A stretch of 64,000 bases of DNA from Micromonosporaceae bacterium KJ-029 (GCA_005402585.1 BIFP01000052.1:186001-250000); one strand, 5' to 3'. Shown: positions 50,945 through 60,510, counted from the stretch's first letter. The notes: generated by a model from the letters alone, not told the origin. Made by a program: numbers and translations.

Positions 50945-52291
50945 GTGACGCTCATCGCCGATCGGCCTGGTCCGGGTGCGGCCCGCCCGTACCGGTTCCC
51001 GCAGGTGGTCCGCCGGGCCGTGGCGGGCGGTGAGGTGGTCGCCGCGCACCTGCCCGGGCAGAACCTCGCCGTCGCGCTGCTGCTGCTGGACGCGGGGGCG
51101 GGCCGGGAACCCGTGGGCAAGGAGGGGCTCGGCGGAGTGCTGGCGAAGGCGTTGGAGGAGGGCACCACCCAGCGGGACGCCACCTCGTACGCGCTGGCCA
51201 TCGAGGCGCTCGGCACCGAGTTGGTGACCGCGCTGGACTGGGACACCTTCCAGGCCAGCGTGCAGGTGCCGGTGGAACGGCTGGGCGCGGCCGTCGAACT
51301 GCTCGCCGAGGCGGTGCGTACGCCGAAGCTGGATCCGGACGACGTGCGGCGGGTCCGCGACGACGAGGCGACCGCGCTGCGGATGGACTGGGCCAACCCT
51401 GGGCCGCGCGCCGACGCGGTGCTGCGTGCCGACCTGTTCGGCGCCGACAACCGCTGGGGCCGCCCGATGTACGGCGACCCGGGGTCGGTGGCGGGGCTGG
51501 ACGTGGAGGACGTCACCGTCTTCCACTCCGAGTGGTTCATCCGCCCGGGGACCCTGGTGGTCGCCGGTGACCTGGACCGGATCGACCTGGACGCGCTCGC
51601 CGCGGCGGCGTTCTCCGGCACCGGCGGCGGGCCGGTGGACCGGGGCGCGCCGATCGAGGTGCCGCTGCGGACCGGTCGCCGGATCATCCTGGTCGACCGG
51701 CCCGGCTCGGTGCAGTCCACGCTGCGGCTCGGGCACCCTGCGCCACACCGGGCCCATCCGGACCACGTGCCGATCGCTCTCGCGGGCACGGTGCTCGGCG
51801 GGGCGTTCACGTCCCGGCTGAACCACCTCATCCGCGAGGTGCGCGGCTACACGTACGGCATCCGGGGCGACTTCGCCTCGTCCCGCCGATTCGGCCGGTT
51901 CGCGGTCAGCTCGGGGGTGCAGACCGCCGTCACCGCGCCGGCCCTGGTGGAGGCGGTCGGAGAGATCGCCCGTACCCAGGCCGGTGGGGTGACCGAGGAC
52001 GAGCTGGCGGTGGCCCGGTCCTGGCGGGCGGGCCAGCTCTCGGTCGAGTTGCAGAGCCCGCGATCGATCGCCGGTGCGTTGACCACGCTGGTGGTGCACG
52101 ACCTGCCGGACGACTACCACGCCCGGTTGCGCGAGTCGCTGCTCGCCGCCGACGTGGCGCAGGTCTCGACGGCCGCCGCCGCACACCTGTACCCGGAGTC
52201 GCTGACCCTGGTCATCGAGGGTGACGCCGCGGTGATCAGGGACGAACTCGTCGTGACGGGGCTGGGTGAGGTGATCGACGCCACGCCATGA
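50945..52291 (+). CDS. M16-family protein, non-catalytic subunit
   Basis: 448 residues of the same fold, but the zinc motif is replaced by GLGGVLAKALEEG, so it should not bind zinc. The C-terminal half contains the RxxxY pair typical of the partner subunit (LNHLIREVRGYTYGIRGDF). It likely completes the peptidase of the preceding gene. GTG 50945 has GAGAGGA upstream. Confidence 0.9.
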   Translation: MTLIADRPGPGAARPYRFPQVVRRAVAGGEVVAAHLPGQNLAVALLLLDAGAGREPVGKEGLGGVLAKALEEGTTQRDATSYALAIEALGTELVTALDWDTFQASVQVPVERLGAAVELLAEAVRTPKLDPDDVRRVRDDEATALRMDWANPGPRADAVLRADLFGADNRWGRPMYGDPGSVAGLDVEDVTVFHSEWFIRPGTLVVAGDLDRIDLDALAAAAFSGTGGGPVDRGAPIEVPLRTGRRIILVDRPGSVQSTLRLGHPAPHRAHPDHVPIALAGTVLGGAFTSRLNHLIREVRGYTYGIRGDFASSRRFGRFAVSSGVQTAVTAPALVEAVGEIARTQAGGVTEDELAVARSWRAGQLSVELQSPRSIAGALTTLVVHDLPDDYHARLRESLLAADVAQVSTAAAAHLYPESLTLVIEGDAAVIRDELVVTGLGEVIDATP

Positions 52292-52351
52292 TCCGGGTGA
52301 TAACGGGTCCGGGCGGTGGGAAAGCGTTCCCGCCGCCACCGGCCGGCTGGG

Positions 52352-52357
52352 TAGCCT
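52352..52357 (+). promoter_or_regulatory. -10 element of leaderless promoter for asd
   Basis: TAGCCT with seven bases to ATG 52365. A candidate -35 is not apparent. Confidence 0.55.
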
Positions 52358-52364
52358 CGCGGGC

Positions 52365-53387
52365 ATGAGGATCGGCATTGTGGGGGCCACCGGCCAGGTC
52401 GGTGGCGTGATGCGGCAGGTGCTGGCGGACCGGGACTTCCCGGCGGATCAGGTGCGGTTGTTCGCCTCGGCGCGGTCGGCCGGGCGGACGCTGCCGTGGC
52501 GCGGCGCGGAGATCGCCGTCGAGGACGCGGCCAGCGCCGACTACTCGGGGCTGGACATCGTGCTCTTCTCGGCCGGCAAGGGCACGGCCAAGGAGTTGGC
52601 TCCGCGGGTCGCGGCGGCCGGCGCGGTCGTCATCGACAACTCCTCGGCCTTCCGAATGGACCCGGAGGTGCCACTCGTCGTCGCCGAGGTGAACCCGCAC
52701 GCCGCCGCGCTCCGGCCGAAGGGCATCATCGCCAACCCGAACTGCACCACGATGGCCGCGATGCCGGTGCTGCGCCCGCTGCACGCCGAGGCGGAACTGG
52801 TCAGCCTGGTCGTCTCGACGTACCAGGCGGTCTCCGGCGCCGGGCTGTCCGGTGTCGCCGAGCTGGACGAGCAGGTCCGCAAGGTCGCCGAGACCGCGTC
52901 CGGCCTGACCTTCGACGGCGCCGCTGTGGACTTCCCCGCTCCCCGCTCGTTCGCCCGACCGATCGCGTTCAACGTACTGCCGCTCGCCGGGTCGATCGTC
53001 GACGACGGGTCGGCGGAGACCGACGAGGAGCAGAAGCTCCGCAACGAGAGCCGCAGGATCCTGGAGATCCCCGGCCTGAAGGTCTCCGGCACCTGCGTCC
53101 GGGTCCCGGTGTTCACCGGGCACTCGCTCCAGATCAACGCCCGGTTCGCCCGGCCGATCAGCCCGGAGCGGGCCCGGGAGCTTCTCGCCGACGCCCCCGG
53201 CGTGGCGTTGTCCGACGTACCGACCCCGTTGCAGGCCGCCGGTCAGGACCCGACGTACGTCGGCCGGATCCGCGCCGACGAGACCGTCGAGCACGGGTTG
53301 GCGCTGTTCTGCTCCAACGACAACCTGCGTAAGGGGGCCGCGCTCAACGCCGTGCAGCTCGCCGAGCTGGTCGCCGCCGAGGGCTGA
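52365..53387 (+). CDS. asd: Aspartate-semialdehyde dehydrogenase
   Basis: Reduces beta-aspartyl phosphate to aspartate semialdehyde with NADPH, in lysine, diaminopimelate, threonine and methionine synthesis. 340 residues. NADP motif GIVGATGQVGG at the start, SAGKGTAKE, VVIDNSSAFRMD, and active-site Cys127 in NPNCTTM, with the later His in FTGHSLQIN. The aspartokinase gene that usually precedes asd is absent here. It is leaderless, with PPOX and CBS genes downstream. Confidence 0.97.
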   Translation: MRIGIVGATGQVGGVMRQVLADRDFPADQVRLFASARSAGRTLPWRGAEIAVEDAASADYSGLDIVLFSAGKGTAKELAPRVAAAGAVVIDNSSAFRMDPEVPLVVAEVNPHAAALRPKGIIANPNCTTMAAMPVLRPLHAEAELVSLVVSTYQAVSGAGLSGVAELDEQVRKVAETASGLTFDGAAVDFPAPRSFARPIAFNVLPLAGSIVDDGSAETDEEQKLRNESRRILEIPGLKVSGTCVRVPVFTGHSLQINARFARPISPERARELLADAPGVALSDVPTPLQAAGQDPTYVGRIRADETVEHGLALFCSNDNLRKGAALNAVQLAELVAAEG

Positions 53388-53413
53388 GGCGGGGCCCGGA
53401 TCTGGAGGATGCC

Positions 53414-53854
53414 GTGACTGACGACCAGACCCAGCGGGCGCTGGGTGACCTCATCGCGAGCCGTGCACTGGGCGTGCTGGCGACCATCAAGCGGGACGGG
53501 CGACCCCAGCTGTCCAACGTGGTCTACTCCTTCGACCGGGAGCACGGGCTGATCCGGGTGTCGGTGACCGACGACCGGGCGAAGACCGTCAACCTGCGCC
53601 GCGATCCCCGCGCCAGCTTTCACGTCAGCAGCGACGAAGGCTGGGCGTACGCGGTGGCCGAGGCGCGGGCGGAACTGACCCCGGTCGCGGCGGAGCCGGA
53701 CGACGCGACGGTCGAGGAACTCGTCGGGCTCTACCGGTCGGTGCAGGGGGAGCACCCGGACTGGGACGACTTCCGCCGGGCGATGGTCGCCGAGCGGCGG
53801 CTCGTGCTGCGGCTGCACGTCGAACGCCTCTACGGCGCCCCGCCGCGCGGCTGA
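53414..53854 (+). CDS. PPOX-class flavin/F420-dependent oxidoreductase
   Basis: 146-residue split-barrel protein: LGVLATIKRDGRPQLSNVVY, VSVTDDRAKTVNLRRDPRAS and a C-terminal RLVLRLHVERLYG. The family uses F420 or FMN; the RAKTVNLRRDPR stretch and length favour the F420 group. GTG 53414 has a GGAGGA site. It is 26 bases from asd and may share its transcript. A terminator follows. Confidence 0.88.
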   Translation: MTDDQTQRALGDLIASRALGVLATIKRDGRPQLSNVVYSFDREHGLIRVSVTDDRAKTVNLRRDPRASFHVSSDEGWAYAVAEARAELTPVAAEPDDATVEELVGLYRSVQGEHPDWDDFRRAMVAERRLVLRLHVERLYGAPPRG

Positions 53855-53876
53855 CCGTCCCGCTGTCCGGTCCGAC

Positions 53877-53908
53877 AACGCCCCGCCGGGTCCGTCCGGC
53901 GGGGCGTT
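53877..53908 (+). terminator. Terminator after the PPOX gene
   Basis: Perfect 13-bp stem (53877-53889 with 53896-53908) with a six-base loop, ending in GTTACT. Confidence 0.85.
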
Positions 53909-53964
53909 ACTGGTCGCCGCGGCCGGGTAGACCCGTGGTTGCCCTACACCGAGAGGGAGGCACC

Positions 53965-54381
53965 ATGACAACGGTCGGAGAGTTCATGACGACCCGGTTG
54001 GTGACCATGGACGGCAACGACACGCTCGTCGCGGCGGCCCAGGAAATGCGTGACTCCGCGATCGGAGACGTGGTGGTGACCGACGGCGACAACGTGGTCG
54101 GGATCATCACGGACCGGGACATCACGGTCCGGGGCGTCGCGGAGAACATGAACCCGAACACCACCCGGCTCAACCAGATCACCACCAAGGACGTGGTCAC
54201 GGTGAGTCAGTACGACGACGCCGTGGCCGCCGCCGACCTGATGCGGACGTACGCCGTACGGCGGCTGCCCGTGATCGAGGACGGCCGGCTGATCGGCCTC
54301 GTGTCGATGGGCGACCTGGCCGTGGAGCGGGAGCCGCAGTCGGTGCTTGCCGACATCAGCGCCGACGATCCCAACAACTGA
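53965..54381 (+). CDS. Twin CBS-domain protein
   Basis: 138 residues forming two CBS motifs (about 1-60 and 70-125): DTLVAAAQEMRDSAIGDVVV with ITDRDITVR, and DDAVAAADLMRTYAVRRLPV with LVSMGDLA. Binds adenosine nucleotides in known relatives. Stand-alone copies like this are frequent in actinobacteria and often belong to dormancy or redox regulons. GAGGGAGG precedes ATG 53965. Confidence 0.92.
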   Translation: MTTVGEFMTTRLVTMDGNDTLVAAAQEMRDSAIGDVVVTDGDNVVGIITDRDITVRGVAENMNPNTTRLNQITTKDVVTVSQYDDAVAAADLMRTYAVRRLPVIEDGRLIGLVSMGDLAVEREPQSVLADISADDPNN

Positions 54382-54392
54382 CCTCCCACCGA

Positions 54393-54426
54393 TCGACGCC
54401 GGCTCCTTCCGAGGGGCCGGCGTCGA
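54393..54426 (+). terminator. Hairpin after the CBS gene
   Basis: 11-bp perfect stem (54393-54403 with 54416-54426). No T-tract, so strength uncertain. Confidence 0.55.
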
Positions 54427-54524
54427 CGCGTACCGCCTGGCGGCTCACCCGATCCGGGCGAGGTTGACCCAGCACCGGACGGGGACCCGCCTGGAGGACA
54501 CGAGCGACCGGGAGGAGGGCCCGA

Positions 54525-54890
54525 GTGGACGCGACCACACGGTTCTTCGAGGATCTCGACCGCCGGGGGTACAACCCCCGGCTGGCGAAGTCCTCCGGAG
54601 CCCTGCGCCTCGACCTGCACGAGGGACCGCAGACCACGCACTGGCTGGTGCGGATCGACCGGGGGAACATCCAGGTCAGCCAGGAGGACATGGAGGCGGA
54701 CACCGTGGTCGGCGCCAGCCCGGCCCTGTTCGAGGACCTGGTCACCGGACGGGAGAACGGACTGGCGGCGCTGCTGCGGGGGGACATGACCGTGGCCGGT
54801 GACGCCCGCCTGGTGGTGCAGATCGAACGGATCTTCCCGGGGCCGCCGCACGCCCAGGGCCCGCACCGTTACCGGAAGGGGGTGCGCTGA
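54525..54890 (+). CDS. SCP2 sterol-binding-domain protein
   Basis: 121 residues with an SCP2-like lipid-binding fold: LRIDRGNIQVS-type strand (WLVRIDRGNIQVSQED), DTVVGASPALFEDLVTGREN and a GLAALLRGDMTVAGDARLV ending. GTG 54525, GGAGGA upstream. The stop overlaps the next start (TGATG), coupling it to the debranching-type hydrolase, an odd partnership that recurs in actinobacteria as far as I know. Confidence 0.88.
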   Translation: MDATTRFFEDLDRRGYNPRLAKSSGALRLDLHEGPQTTHWLVRIDRGNIQVSQEDMEADTVVGASPALFEDLVTGRENGLAALLRGDMTVAGDARLVVQIERIFPGPPHAQGPHRYRKGVR

Positions 54891-56950
54891 TGGCGCCGAG
54901 TCACAACGTGCGGATTCTGGACGGCAACACGTTCGTCGTCTCCGAGGCCACCGGGGACATCGAGGCGACGCCGATCGAGCCGGCCGGGTTGTTCTCCATC
55001 GACACCCGCTACCTGTCGAAGTGGGTGCTCACGGTCGACGGTGAGCGCCTCACCGCGCTCTCCTACGACGATCTCCAGTACTACGAAGCACGCTTCTTCC
55101 TGGTGCCCGGCCTGGCCACGCACTACGTCGACGCGAAGCTGTCGATCATCCGGGAGCGGACCGTGGGCGGGAGCTTCCAGGAGACCGTCACCATCCTCAA
55201 CCACGACGAGAAGGCGGTCGACCTGGAGATCAGGATGGACGCCGGGTGCGACTTCGCCGACCTGTTCGAGGTCAAGGACGAGATCCTCAACAAGAAGGGC
55301 GAGATCTACTCCGAGGTGGAGCCGGACAAGCTGCGCCTCGGCTACCGGCGCGGCAACTTCATCCGGGAGACGATCATCTCCTCCTCGGCCCCGGCGCGGT
55401 ACGACCGCAACGGTCTCGCGTACACGGTCCACCTGGAACCGAACGAACAGTGGGACACGGTCATCGAGGTGGACACCGTGGCGCTCGGTCCGGGCGGACG
55501 GGACCTGCGGATCGGCCTCCAACTGCACGGCAGCGAGCGGGTCGCCCTCCAGCGTGACCTGGAGGAGTGGGTCGCCAAGGCGCCGAAGGTGAACAGCGAG
55601 CACGGGCAACTCGCCGCGACGTACCAGCGGTGTGTGATCGACCTTGCCGCGTTGCGCTTCTCGCCGCTGTCACTCGGTGGCGCGACGCTCCCGGCCGCCG
55701 GCCTGCCGTGGTTCATGACCATGTTCGGCCGGGACAGCATCCTGACCTGCCTCCAGACGCTGCCGTTCACGCCGGACCTCAGCGCGACCACGCTGCGGAT
55801 CCTGGCTGCCCTGCAGGGCACCCGGTTCGACGACTTCCGGGAGGAGGATCCGGGCCGGATCCTGCACGAGATGCGCTACGGCGAAAGCGCCGCGTTCGAG
55901 GAGCAGCCGCACTCGCCGTACTACGGGTCGGTGGACGCCACGCCGCTGTTCGTGGTGCTGCTCGACGAGTACGAGCAGTGGAGCGGCGATGTCGCGCTGG
56001 TCAAGGAACTGGAACAGGAGTGCCGTCAGGCGTTGCGGTGGATTGACGACTACGCCGATCTGGTCGGTAACGGGTACATCTGGTACGAGCGACGCAACAC
56101 CGACACCGGTCTGGAGAACCAGTGCTGGAAGGACTCCTGGGACTCCATCTCGTACCGGGACGGCACCTTGCCGCCGTTTCCCCGGGCCACCTGTGAGGTG
56201 CAGGGGTACGCGTACGACGCGAAGATGCGCGCGGCCCGGATGGCCCGCGAGTTCTGGGACGACCCGGCGTACGCCGACCAGTTGGAGCGGCAGGCCGCGG
56301 AGCTGAAGGAACGGTTCAACCGCGACTGGTGGGTCGCCGACGGCGGCTACTACGCGCTCGGCCTCGACCCCGACGGGCGGCAGTGCGACGTGCTCAGCTC
56401 CAACATCGGTCATCTGCTGTGGAGCGGGATCGTCGATGACGACCGGGCCGAGCAGCTCGCGCATCACCTGGTGGGGCCGCGGCTCTTCACCGGCTGGGGG
56501 GTGCGGACGCTGGCCGAGGGGGAGGTCCGCTACAACCCCATCGGGTACCACAACGGCACGGTCTGGCCGTTCGACACCTCGTTCTGTGCCTGGGGCCTGC
56601 GCCGGTACGGCTTCGCGGAGGAGGCGGCCACCATCGCCAACGGGATTCTGGACGCCGCGCGGTTCTTCGACGGCCGGTTGCCGGAGGCGTTCGGCGGCTA
56701 CCCGCGTGAGCAGACGAAGTTCCCGGTGGAGTACCCGACGGCGTGCAGCCCGCAGGCGTGGTCGACCGGCGCGCCGCTGTTGTTGCTGCGCACCATGCTC
56801 GGCCTGGAACCGCACGAGGGGCACCTGGCGGTCGAGCCCCGGCTCCCGGTGGGCATGGGGCGGATCGAGGTGCTGGACATCCCGGGCCGCTGGGGCCGCG
56901 TGGACGCCTTCGCCCGTGGCCGTCTCGACCTGCACAAGCTCGCCACGTGA
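54890..56950 (+). CDS. Glycogen-debranching-type alpha-1,6-glucosidase family protein
   Basis: 686 residues. The N-terminal beta-rich domain (about 1-230, starting VRILDGNTFVVSEATGDIEA) is the GDE N-terminal type. The rest is an (alpha/alpha)6 toroid of the amylo-alpha-1,6-glucosidase/GH133-like superfamily: GLPWFMTMFGRDSILTCLQ, CWKDSWDSI, EVQGYAYDAKMRAARM, YHNGTVWPFDTSFCAWGLRR and EYPTACSPQAWS. Substrate specificity is not fixed by sequence; relatives act on glycogen or other glucosides. No signal peptide. It is coupled to the SCP2 gene. Confidence 0.9.
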   Translation: MAPSHNVRILDGNTFVVSEATGDIEATPIEPAGLFSIDTRYLSKWVLTVDGERLTALSYDDLQYYEARFFLVPGLATHYVDAKLSIIRERTVGGSFQETVTILNHDEKAVDLEIRMDAGCDFADLFEVKDEILNKKGEIYSEVEPDKLRLGYRRGNFIRETIISSSAPARYDRNGLAYTVHLEPNEQWDTVIEVDTVALGPGGRDLRIGLQLHGSERVALQRDLEEWVAKAPKVNSEHGQLAATYQRCVIDLAALRFSPLSLGGATLPAAGLPWFMTMFGRDSILTCLQTLPFTPDLSATTLRILAALQGTRFDDFREEDPGRILHEMRYGESAAFEEQPHSPYYGSVDATPLFVVLLDEYEQWSGDVALVKELEQECRQALRWIDDYADLVGNGYIWYERRNTDTGLENQCWKDSWDSISYRDGTLPPFPRATCEVQGYAYDAKMRAARMAREFWDDPAYADQLERQAAELKERFNRDWWVADGGYYALGLDPDGRQCDVLSSNIGHLLWSGIVDDDRAEQLAHHLVGPRLFTGWGVRTLAEGEVRYNPIGYHNGTVWPFDTSFCAWGLRRYGFAEEAATIANGILDAARFFDGRLPEAFGGYPREQTKFPVEYPTACSPQAWSTGAPLLLLRTMLGLEPHEGHLAVEPRLPVGMGRIEVLDIPGRWGRVDAFARGRLDLHKLAT

Positions 56951-56984
56951 CGGTGGCGTGCGCGAAGCGCGCAAGATGAACGGC

Positions 56985-57023
56985 GGCGCGACCGGGTTCC
57001 CTATCGGGTAGCCCGGTTGCGCC
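56985..57023 (+). terminator. Hairpin after the debranching-type gene
   Basis: A 12-bp stem (56985-56996 with 57012-57023, one G-U pair) closes a 15-base loop. A modest terminator. Confidence 0.5.
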
Positions 57024-57062
57024 GACTTCACCCGGTCCTACCGGCGCGTAACCTACTCAGGG

Positions 57063-57068
57063 TAAAGT
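57063..57068 (+). promoter_or_regulatory. -10 element of leaderless promoter for the acyltransferase gene
   Basis: TAAAGT with six bases to ATG 57075, in a locally AT-rich stretch. Confidence 0.55.
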
Positions 57069-57074
57069 TGGCGG

Positions 57075-57824
57075 ATGCCGGAGTTCGTTTACCCGCCCGT
57101 GATCGCTGCCGCGAAGACGATGTTCCGGATTCTCGACCTGAAGATCACTATCGAGGGCGACCACCAGGTGCCGCGCACCGGCGGGGCGGTGCTGGCCAGC
57201 AACCACGTCAGCTACCTGGACTTCATCTTCTGCGGGCTGGGCGCACTGGAATCGAGGCGACTGGTCCGGTTCATGGCGAAGGAGTCGGTGTTCCGGCACC
57301 GGGTGTCGGGGCCGCTGATGCGCGGGATGCGGCACATTCCGGTGGACCGGCGCGCGGGCGCCGAGTCGTACGGCGCCGCGCTGCGGGCGCTGCGGGCCGG
57401 CGAGGTGGTCGGGGTCTTCCCGGAGGCGACGATCAGCCGCTCCTTCACCGTGAAGGAACTCAAGAGTGGGGCCACCCGGATGGCTCGCGAGGCGGGCGTG
57501 CCGGTGCTGCCGGTGGCGGTGTGGGGCACCCAGCGGTTGTGGACCAAGGGCCGCCCGCGCACGCTCACCCGCCGGCACATCCCGATCACCATCCTGGTCG
57601 GCGAGCCGATGGACCCGGCCCGGTACCCGGACGGCAACACGATGAGTGCCGACCTGCGGACGCGACTGCACGCGTTGGTCGACCGGGCCCAGCGGGAGTA
57701 CCCGGACCGGCCGGCCGGCCCCGAGGACCGGTGGTGGCTGCCGGCGCACCTCGACGGCACCGCGCCGACCCCGGAGGAGGCCGCCGCGCTCGACGCGGCC
57801 GACCGGCGTACCCCCGCTGCCTGA
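57075..57824 (+). CDS. 1-acylglycerol-3-phosphate acyltransferase (PlsC-like)
   Basis: 249-residue membrane-associated acyltransferase for phospholipid synthesis. Motif I is LASNHVSYLDF (NHx4D), motif II near RRAGAESYGAALRALRAG, motif III VGVFPEATISR (FPEG variant), motif IV VLPVAVWGTQ. A hydrophobic segment lies near the N-terminus. The C-terminal ~40 residues are Pro/Ala/Asp-rich. No ribosome site, so it is leaderless. Confidence 0.9.
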   Translation: MPEFVYPPVIAAAKTMFRILDLKITIEGDHQVPRTGGAVLASNHVSYLDFIFCGLGALESRRLVRFMAKESVFRHRVSGPLMRGMRHIPVDRRAGAESYGAALRALRAGEVVGVFPEATISRSFTVKELKSGATRMAREAGVPVLPVAVWGTQRLWTKGRPRTLTRRHIPITILVGEPMDPARYPDGNTMSADLRTRLHALVDRAQREYPDRPAGPEDRWWLPAHLDGTAPTPEEAAALDAADRRTPAA

Positions 57825-57854
57825 CGTGCCGGTCGACAGCCTGCCCGCTGTTCG

Positions 57855-58556
57855 TCAGCGCTGCCCCGACGCCGCGCCGTACGCGACCTGGTCGGCGTGC
57901 CGGGGCCGGTAGTAGTCGTCCCGGGAGTGGAACTCGACCGGCAGTGAGCCGGGCAGGATCACCCTCGGGTCGGCGGCCCGCGGCGCGACGAGGGTGAGGC
58001 GCGACAGCACGTCCCGTTCCGGCGGGGACAGGTCCACCAGCTCGGGCCGGGTCAGGCGGAACATGGCCACCACCCGACGGACCTGCTGGGCCACCTCGGC
58101 GACCTGCCTGCCCGGGCCGGCCAGAGCGAGCGCGGGCTGCTGGATGGTGCGCAGCGCGTCGCAGACCACCAGCAGCCGGGCGGGACGGGCCTCGGCGGCC
58201 GGCAACAACTCCAGCCGGGACGGCCACTGCCAGCGGATCTGCCCGCTGACCAGCCCGGGCATCCGGGTGCCCCGGCGATGTCTGGCACCGACGAGGGCGA
58301 GCTGTGAACCCGTGCCGACGTACGCCATCCGGCGATCGGTGACGGTCAGCGTGACCGGGGCCGGCAGCGCCCACCGCCGCCAGTTCTCGGTCGGGCCGAG
58401 CAGGTAGCCCGCCACGTCCAACCGGTGGCGTCCCAACACCCGCTCGCCGCTCTCCGGCACCAGCTCGTGCCGCCGGTCCAGCAACGGGCCGGTGTCGTCG
58501 CCCACCGCGTCGAAGCGATGCGGGGCGATGAAGAAGGGGGACGCGTCATCGTGCAT
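57855..58556 (-). CDS. Hypothetical protein (233 aa)
   Basis: Not recognised with certainty. N-terminus MHDDASPFFIAPHRFDAVGD, a central LTVTDRRMAYVGTGSQLALV strand and RHRRGTRMPGLVSGQIRWQW, suggesting a PH-like beta fold of the kind that reads cell-state in actinobacteria. Then a helical part (VAEVAQQVRRVVAMFRLTRP). No signal or membrane segment. ATG 58556 has GGAGGT nine bases upstream. It lies in the same direction as, and downstream of, the kinase operon. Confidence 0.65.
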   Translation of the reverse strand: MHDDASPFFIAPHRFDAVGDDTGPLLDRRHELVPESGERVLGRHRLDVAGYLLGPTENWRRWALPAPVTLTVTDRRMAYVGTGSQLALVGARHRRGTRMPGLVSGQIRWQWPSRLELLPAAEARPARLLVVCDALRTIQQPALALAGPGRQVAEVAQQVRRVVAMFRLTRPELVDLSPPERDVLSRLTLVAPRAADPRVILPGSLPVEFHSRDDYYRPRHADQVAYGAASGQR

Positions 58557-58630
58557 CGTCACGGACCTCCGGTGCAGACGGCATCTGCGGACGAGCCTCG
58601 CCCAGCCGACCCGCGCTGTCATGACACCCG

Positions 58631-59344
58631 TTAGGGGGTCGGCCAATCGGTCGACGCCTGCGACCGGTAGATACCGATTTCCTCTGGTCGGATGAGACCG
58701 TCCTCGATCGCCCGGGCGAGCAGCGCCGCCTTCGTGGCCGCCGGCCGGCCCGCCCGGGTGTACTTGATCCGTGCCCGGTCGACGTACTGCTTGACGGTGT
58801 GCTCGCTGATCCGCATGCGGCGGGCCACCGACGCCTTCGACATCGACTGGAACCACAGCAGCAGCGCCTCGCGTTCCTGGTCGGACAGCACCGGCCGGTC
58901 CGGCCGGGAATCGCCGACGATCGCCCCGGCCAGCGCGGGTGCCACGTACGGACGGTCGCTCGCCGCGTTCAGGACGGTGGCCACGCAGTGTTCCCGCCCC
59001 TCGTGCTTGGCGAGGAAGGCCACCGCGCCGGCGTCCAGGGCGGCGAGCATCGTCTGCGGGTCGGAGTGCTCGGAGTAGACGACCACCCGCCGGCCGGCGG
59101 CGCTCAGCTCGGCCAGCTTGTCCAGTACCACCCGGCCGTGCAACCGAAGGTCGAGCAGGACGACGTCTGCCTCAGGCGCGGCCCGCAGCACCTCGTCGGG
59201 ATCGTCACCGGTGGCCAGCACGGTCAGCCGCGGCTCGGTGGCCAACCAGGCGCGCACCCCGTCGATGACCACCGGGTGGTCGTCCACGATCGCCACGCCG
59301 ACGGGCCGGCCCGGCGTCATCGCCGCCAGCGCGTCTGCGTCCAT
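58631..59344 (-). CDS. LuxR-family response regulator
   Basis: 237 residues. Receiver domain (about 15-135) with the acidic pocket in VDDHPVV, the phospho-acceptor Asp in VVLLDLRLHG, and the Lys in AFLAKHEG. LuxR-type helix-turn-helix (about 155-220, SKASVARRMRISEHTVKQYV). It overlaps the preceding kinase-like gene by 28 bases and is the output of the three-gene signalling operon. The DNA target is unknown. Confidence 0.92.
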   Translation of the reverse strand: MDADALAAMTPGRPVGVAIVDDHPVVIDGVRAWLATEPRLTVLATGDDPDEVLRAAPEADVVLLDLRLHGRVVLDKLAELSAAGRRVVVYSEHSDPQTMLAALDAGAVAFLAKHEGREHCVATVLNAASDRPYVAPALAGAIVGDSRPDRPVLSDQEREALLLWFQSMSKASVARRMRISEHTVKQYVDRARIKYTRAGRPAATKAALLARAIEDGLIRPEEIGIYRSQASTDWPTP

Positions 59345-60510
59345 CTGATCTTCCCGTCCCGTTCGTCCAGTATTTCGACCTGCCCATCACCATCCTCCGG
59401 TGGGGGACCGGTGTCCCCGAGGCCCGGCCGGTCCGGGGTGACCAGGCCGACCACCACCTCGTCCGGGCCGGCGACGACGGTCAGTCGAGCCCAGTCCCGC
59501 GCGTCGGCGAGGGTGGCGGTGAGCGGATCGGCCAGGCTCCGGCGGATCCGCGCCGGCAGCGGTGGCGGTGTACCGACCGTGACCATGTCGATCGGCAGGC
59601 CGTTGCGTTCGGCCAGGTCGGCGGCGGCCCGTAGCTCGTGCAGGAGCGGATGGGGCACGTCGTCCGACTCGGCGATCAGCCGGCGCAGCCGGCCCGCGGC
59701 GTGTACGCAGCGCCGCTGCACCTCAGGGTCGGCCGGATCGGCCCGCCCCTGCGCCAACTCGGTCAGCACGTCCCCGGCCGCGCCGCTGACCAGTGCCAGC
59801 CGCTCGCGCCGCTCGAGCCGGGCCCGCTCGGCCGCCTCTCGTTCGGCCACCACCGCATTCGTGGTGGCGGCGGTGGCGGCCCGGCTGCGGGAGAGGGTGG
59901 CGAGCGCCGTGGCCCCGGCGAAGACGGCCGCCGGCAGCGACGAGGTGCCGTACAGGGCCATCGCGGAGCGGGCCAGGTCCGCGGCGCTGTTGGCGTCGTA
60001 CAGTGCGACCGCCGCCAGCGCGATGGACGCGTGGGCGACCAGCAGGGCGAGCAGCCAGCGTACCGGCCGGCCCCAGAGGATCACCACGAAGAACCAGGCG
60101 AGCGTGCCCCAGACCCAGTTGGCCGGGCCGAACAGGTGCGGCCGGCCGACTGCGGCGAAGACCACCACGTCGACCGCCAGCAGCAGCCCGGCCAGCGGCG
60201 GAGCCGGCAGCGGCTTGTGGTGCAGCAGGCGGACCCCGGCGAGCACCCCGACCGCCGTCACCAGCAGCCAGCCGCCGGCCACCACCAGCGGCGCGGCAAG
60301 CTCCGACCAGGCGGCCAACACCGCGGGCAGCCCGATAGCCAGTTGCCAGACCAGTGCGATGGTGACCGCCACGACCCGGGCGCCCCGGTCGGAGATCCGC
60401 GCCACCGCGGCCGCAGCCCGGCCGGCGTCGACCCCGTCGGCCACCCCCGCCGTACGCGGTGCCGGTATCGCCGTCGCCCCCGGCCGGGCGATACCCGGTT
60501 CAGCTGACAT
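59317..60510 (-). CDS. Membrane histidine kinase-like protein lacking catalytic motifs
   Basis: 397 residues. Six or more membrane helices (about 40-210), a coiled region and a DHp/ATPase-like cytoplasmic part. The H-box position reads LALVSGAAGDVLTEL without His, and the ATPase half lacks clear N and G boxes, ending in EILDERDGKIRWTQTRW. It is likely a pseudokinase that pairs with, or tunes, the active kinase encoded just upstream. It overlaps the kinase gene by 11 bases and the regulator gene by 28, so all three are translated together. Confidence 0.78.
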   Translation of the reverse strand: MSAEPGIARPGATAIPAPRTAGVADGVDAGRAAAAVARISDRGARVVAVTIALVWQLAIGLPAVLAAWSELAAPLVVAGGWLLVTAVGVLAGVRLLHHKPLPAPPLAGLLLAVDVVVFAAVGRPHLFGPANWVWGTLAWFFVVILWGRPVRWLLALLVAHASIALAAVALYDANSAADLARSAMALYGTSSLPAAVFAGATALATLSRSRAATAATTNAVVAEREAAERARLERRERLALVSGAAGDVLTELAQGRADPADPEVQRRCVHAAGRLRRLIAESDDVPHPLLHELRAAADLAERNGLPIDMVTVGTPPPLPARIRRSLADPLTATLADARDWARLTVVAGPDEVVVGLVTPDRPGLGDTGPPPEDGDGQVEILDERDGKIRWTQTRWRR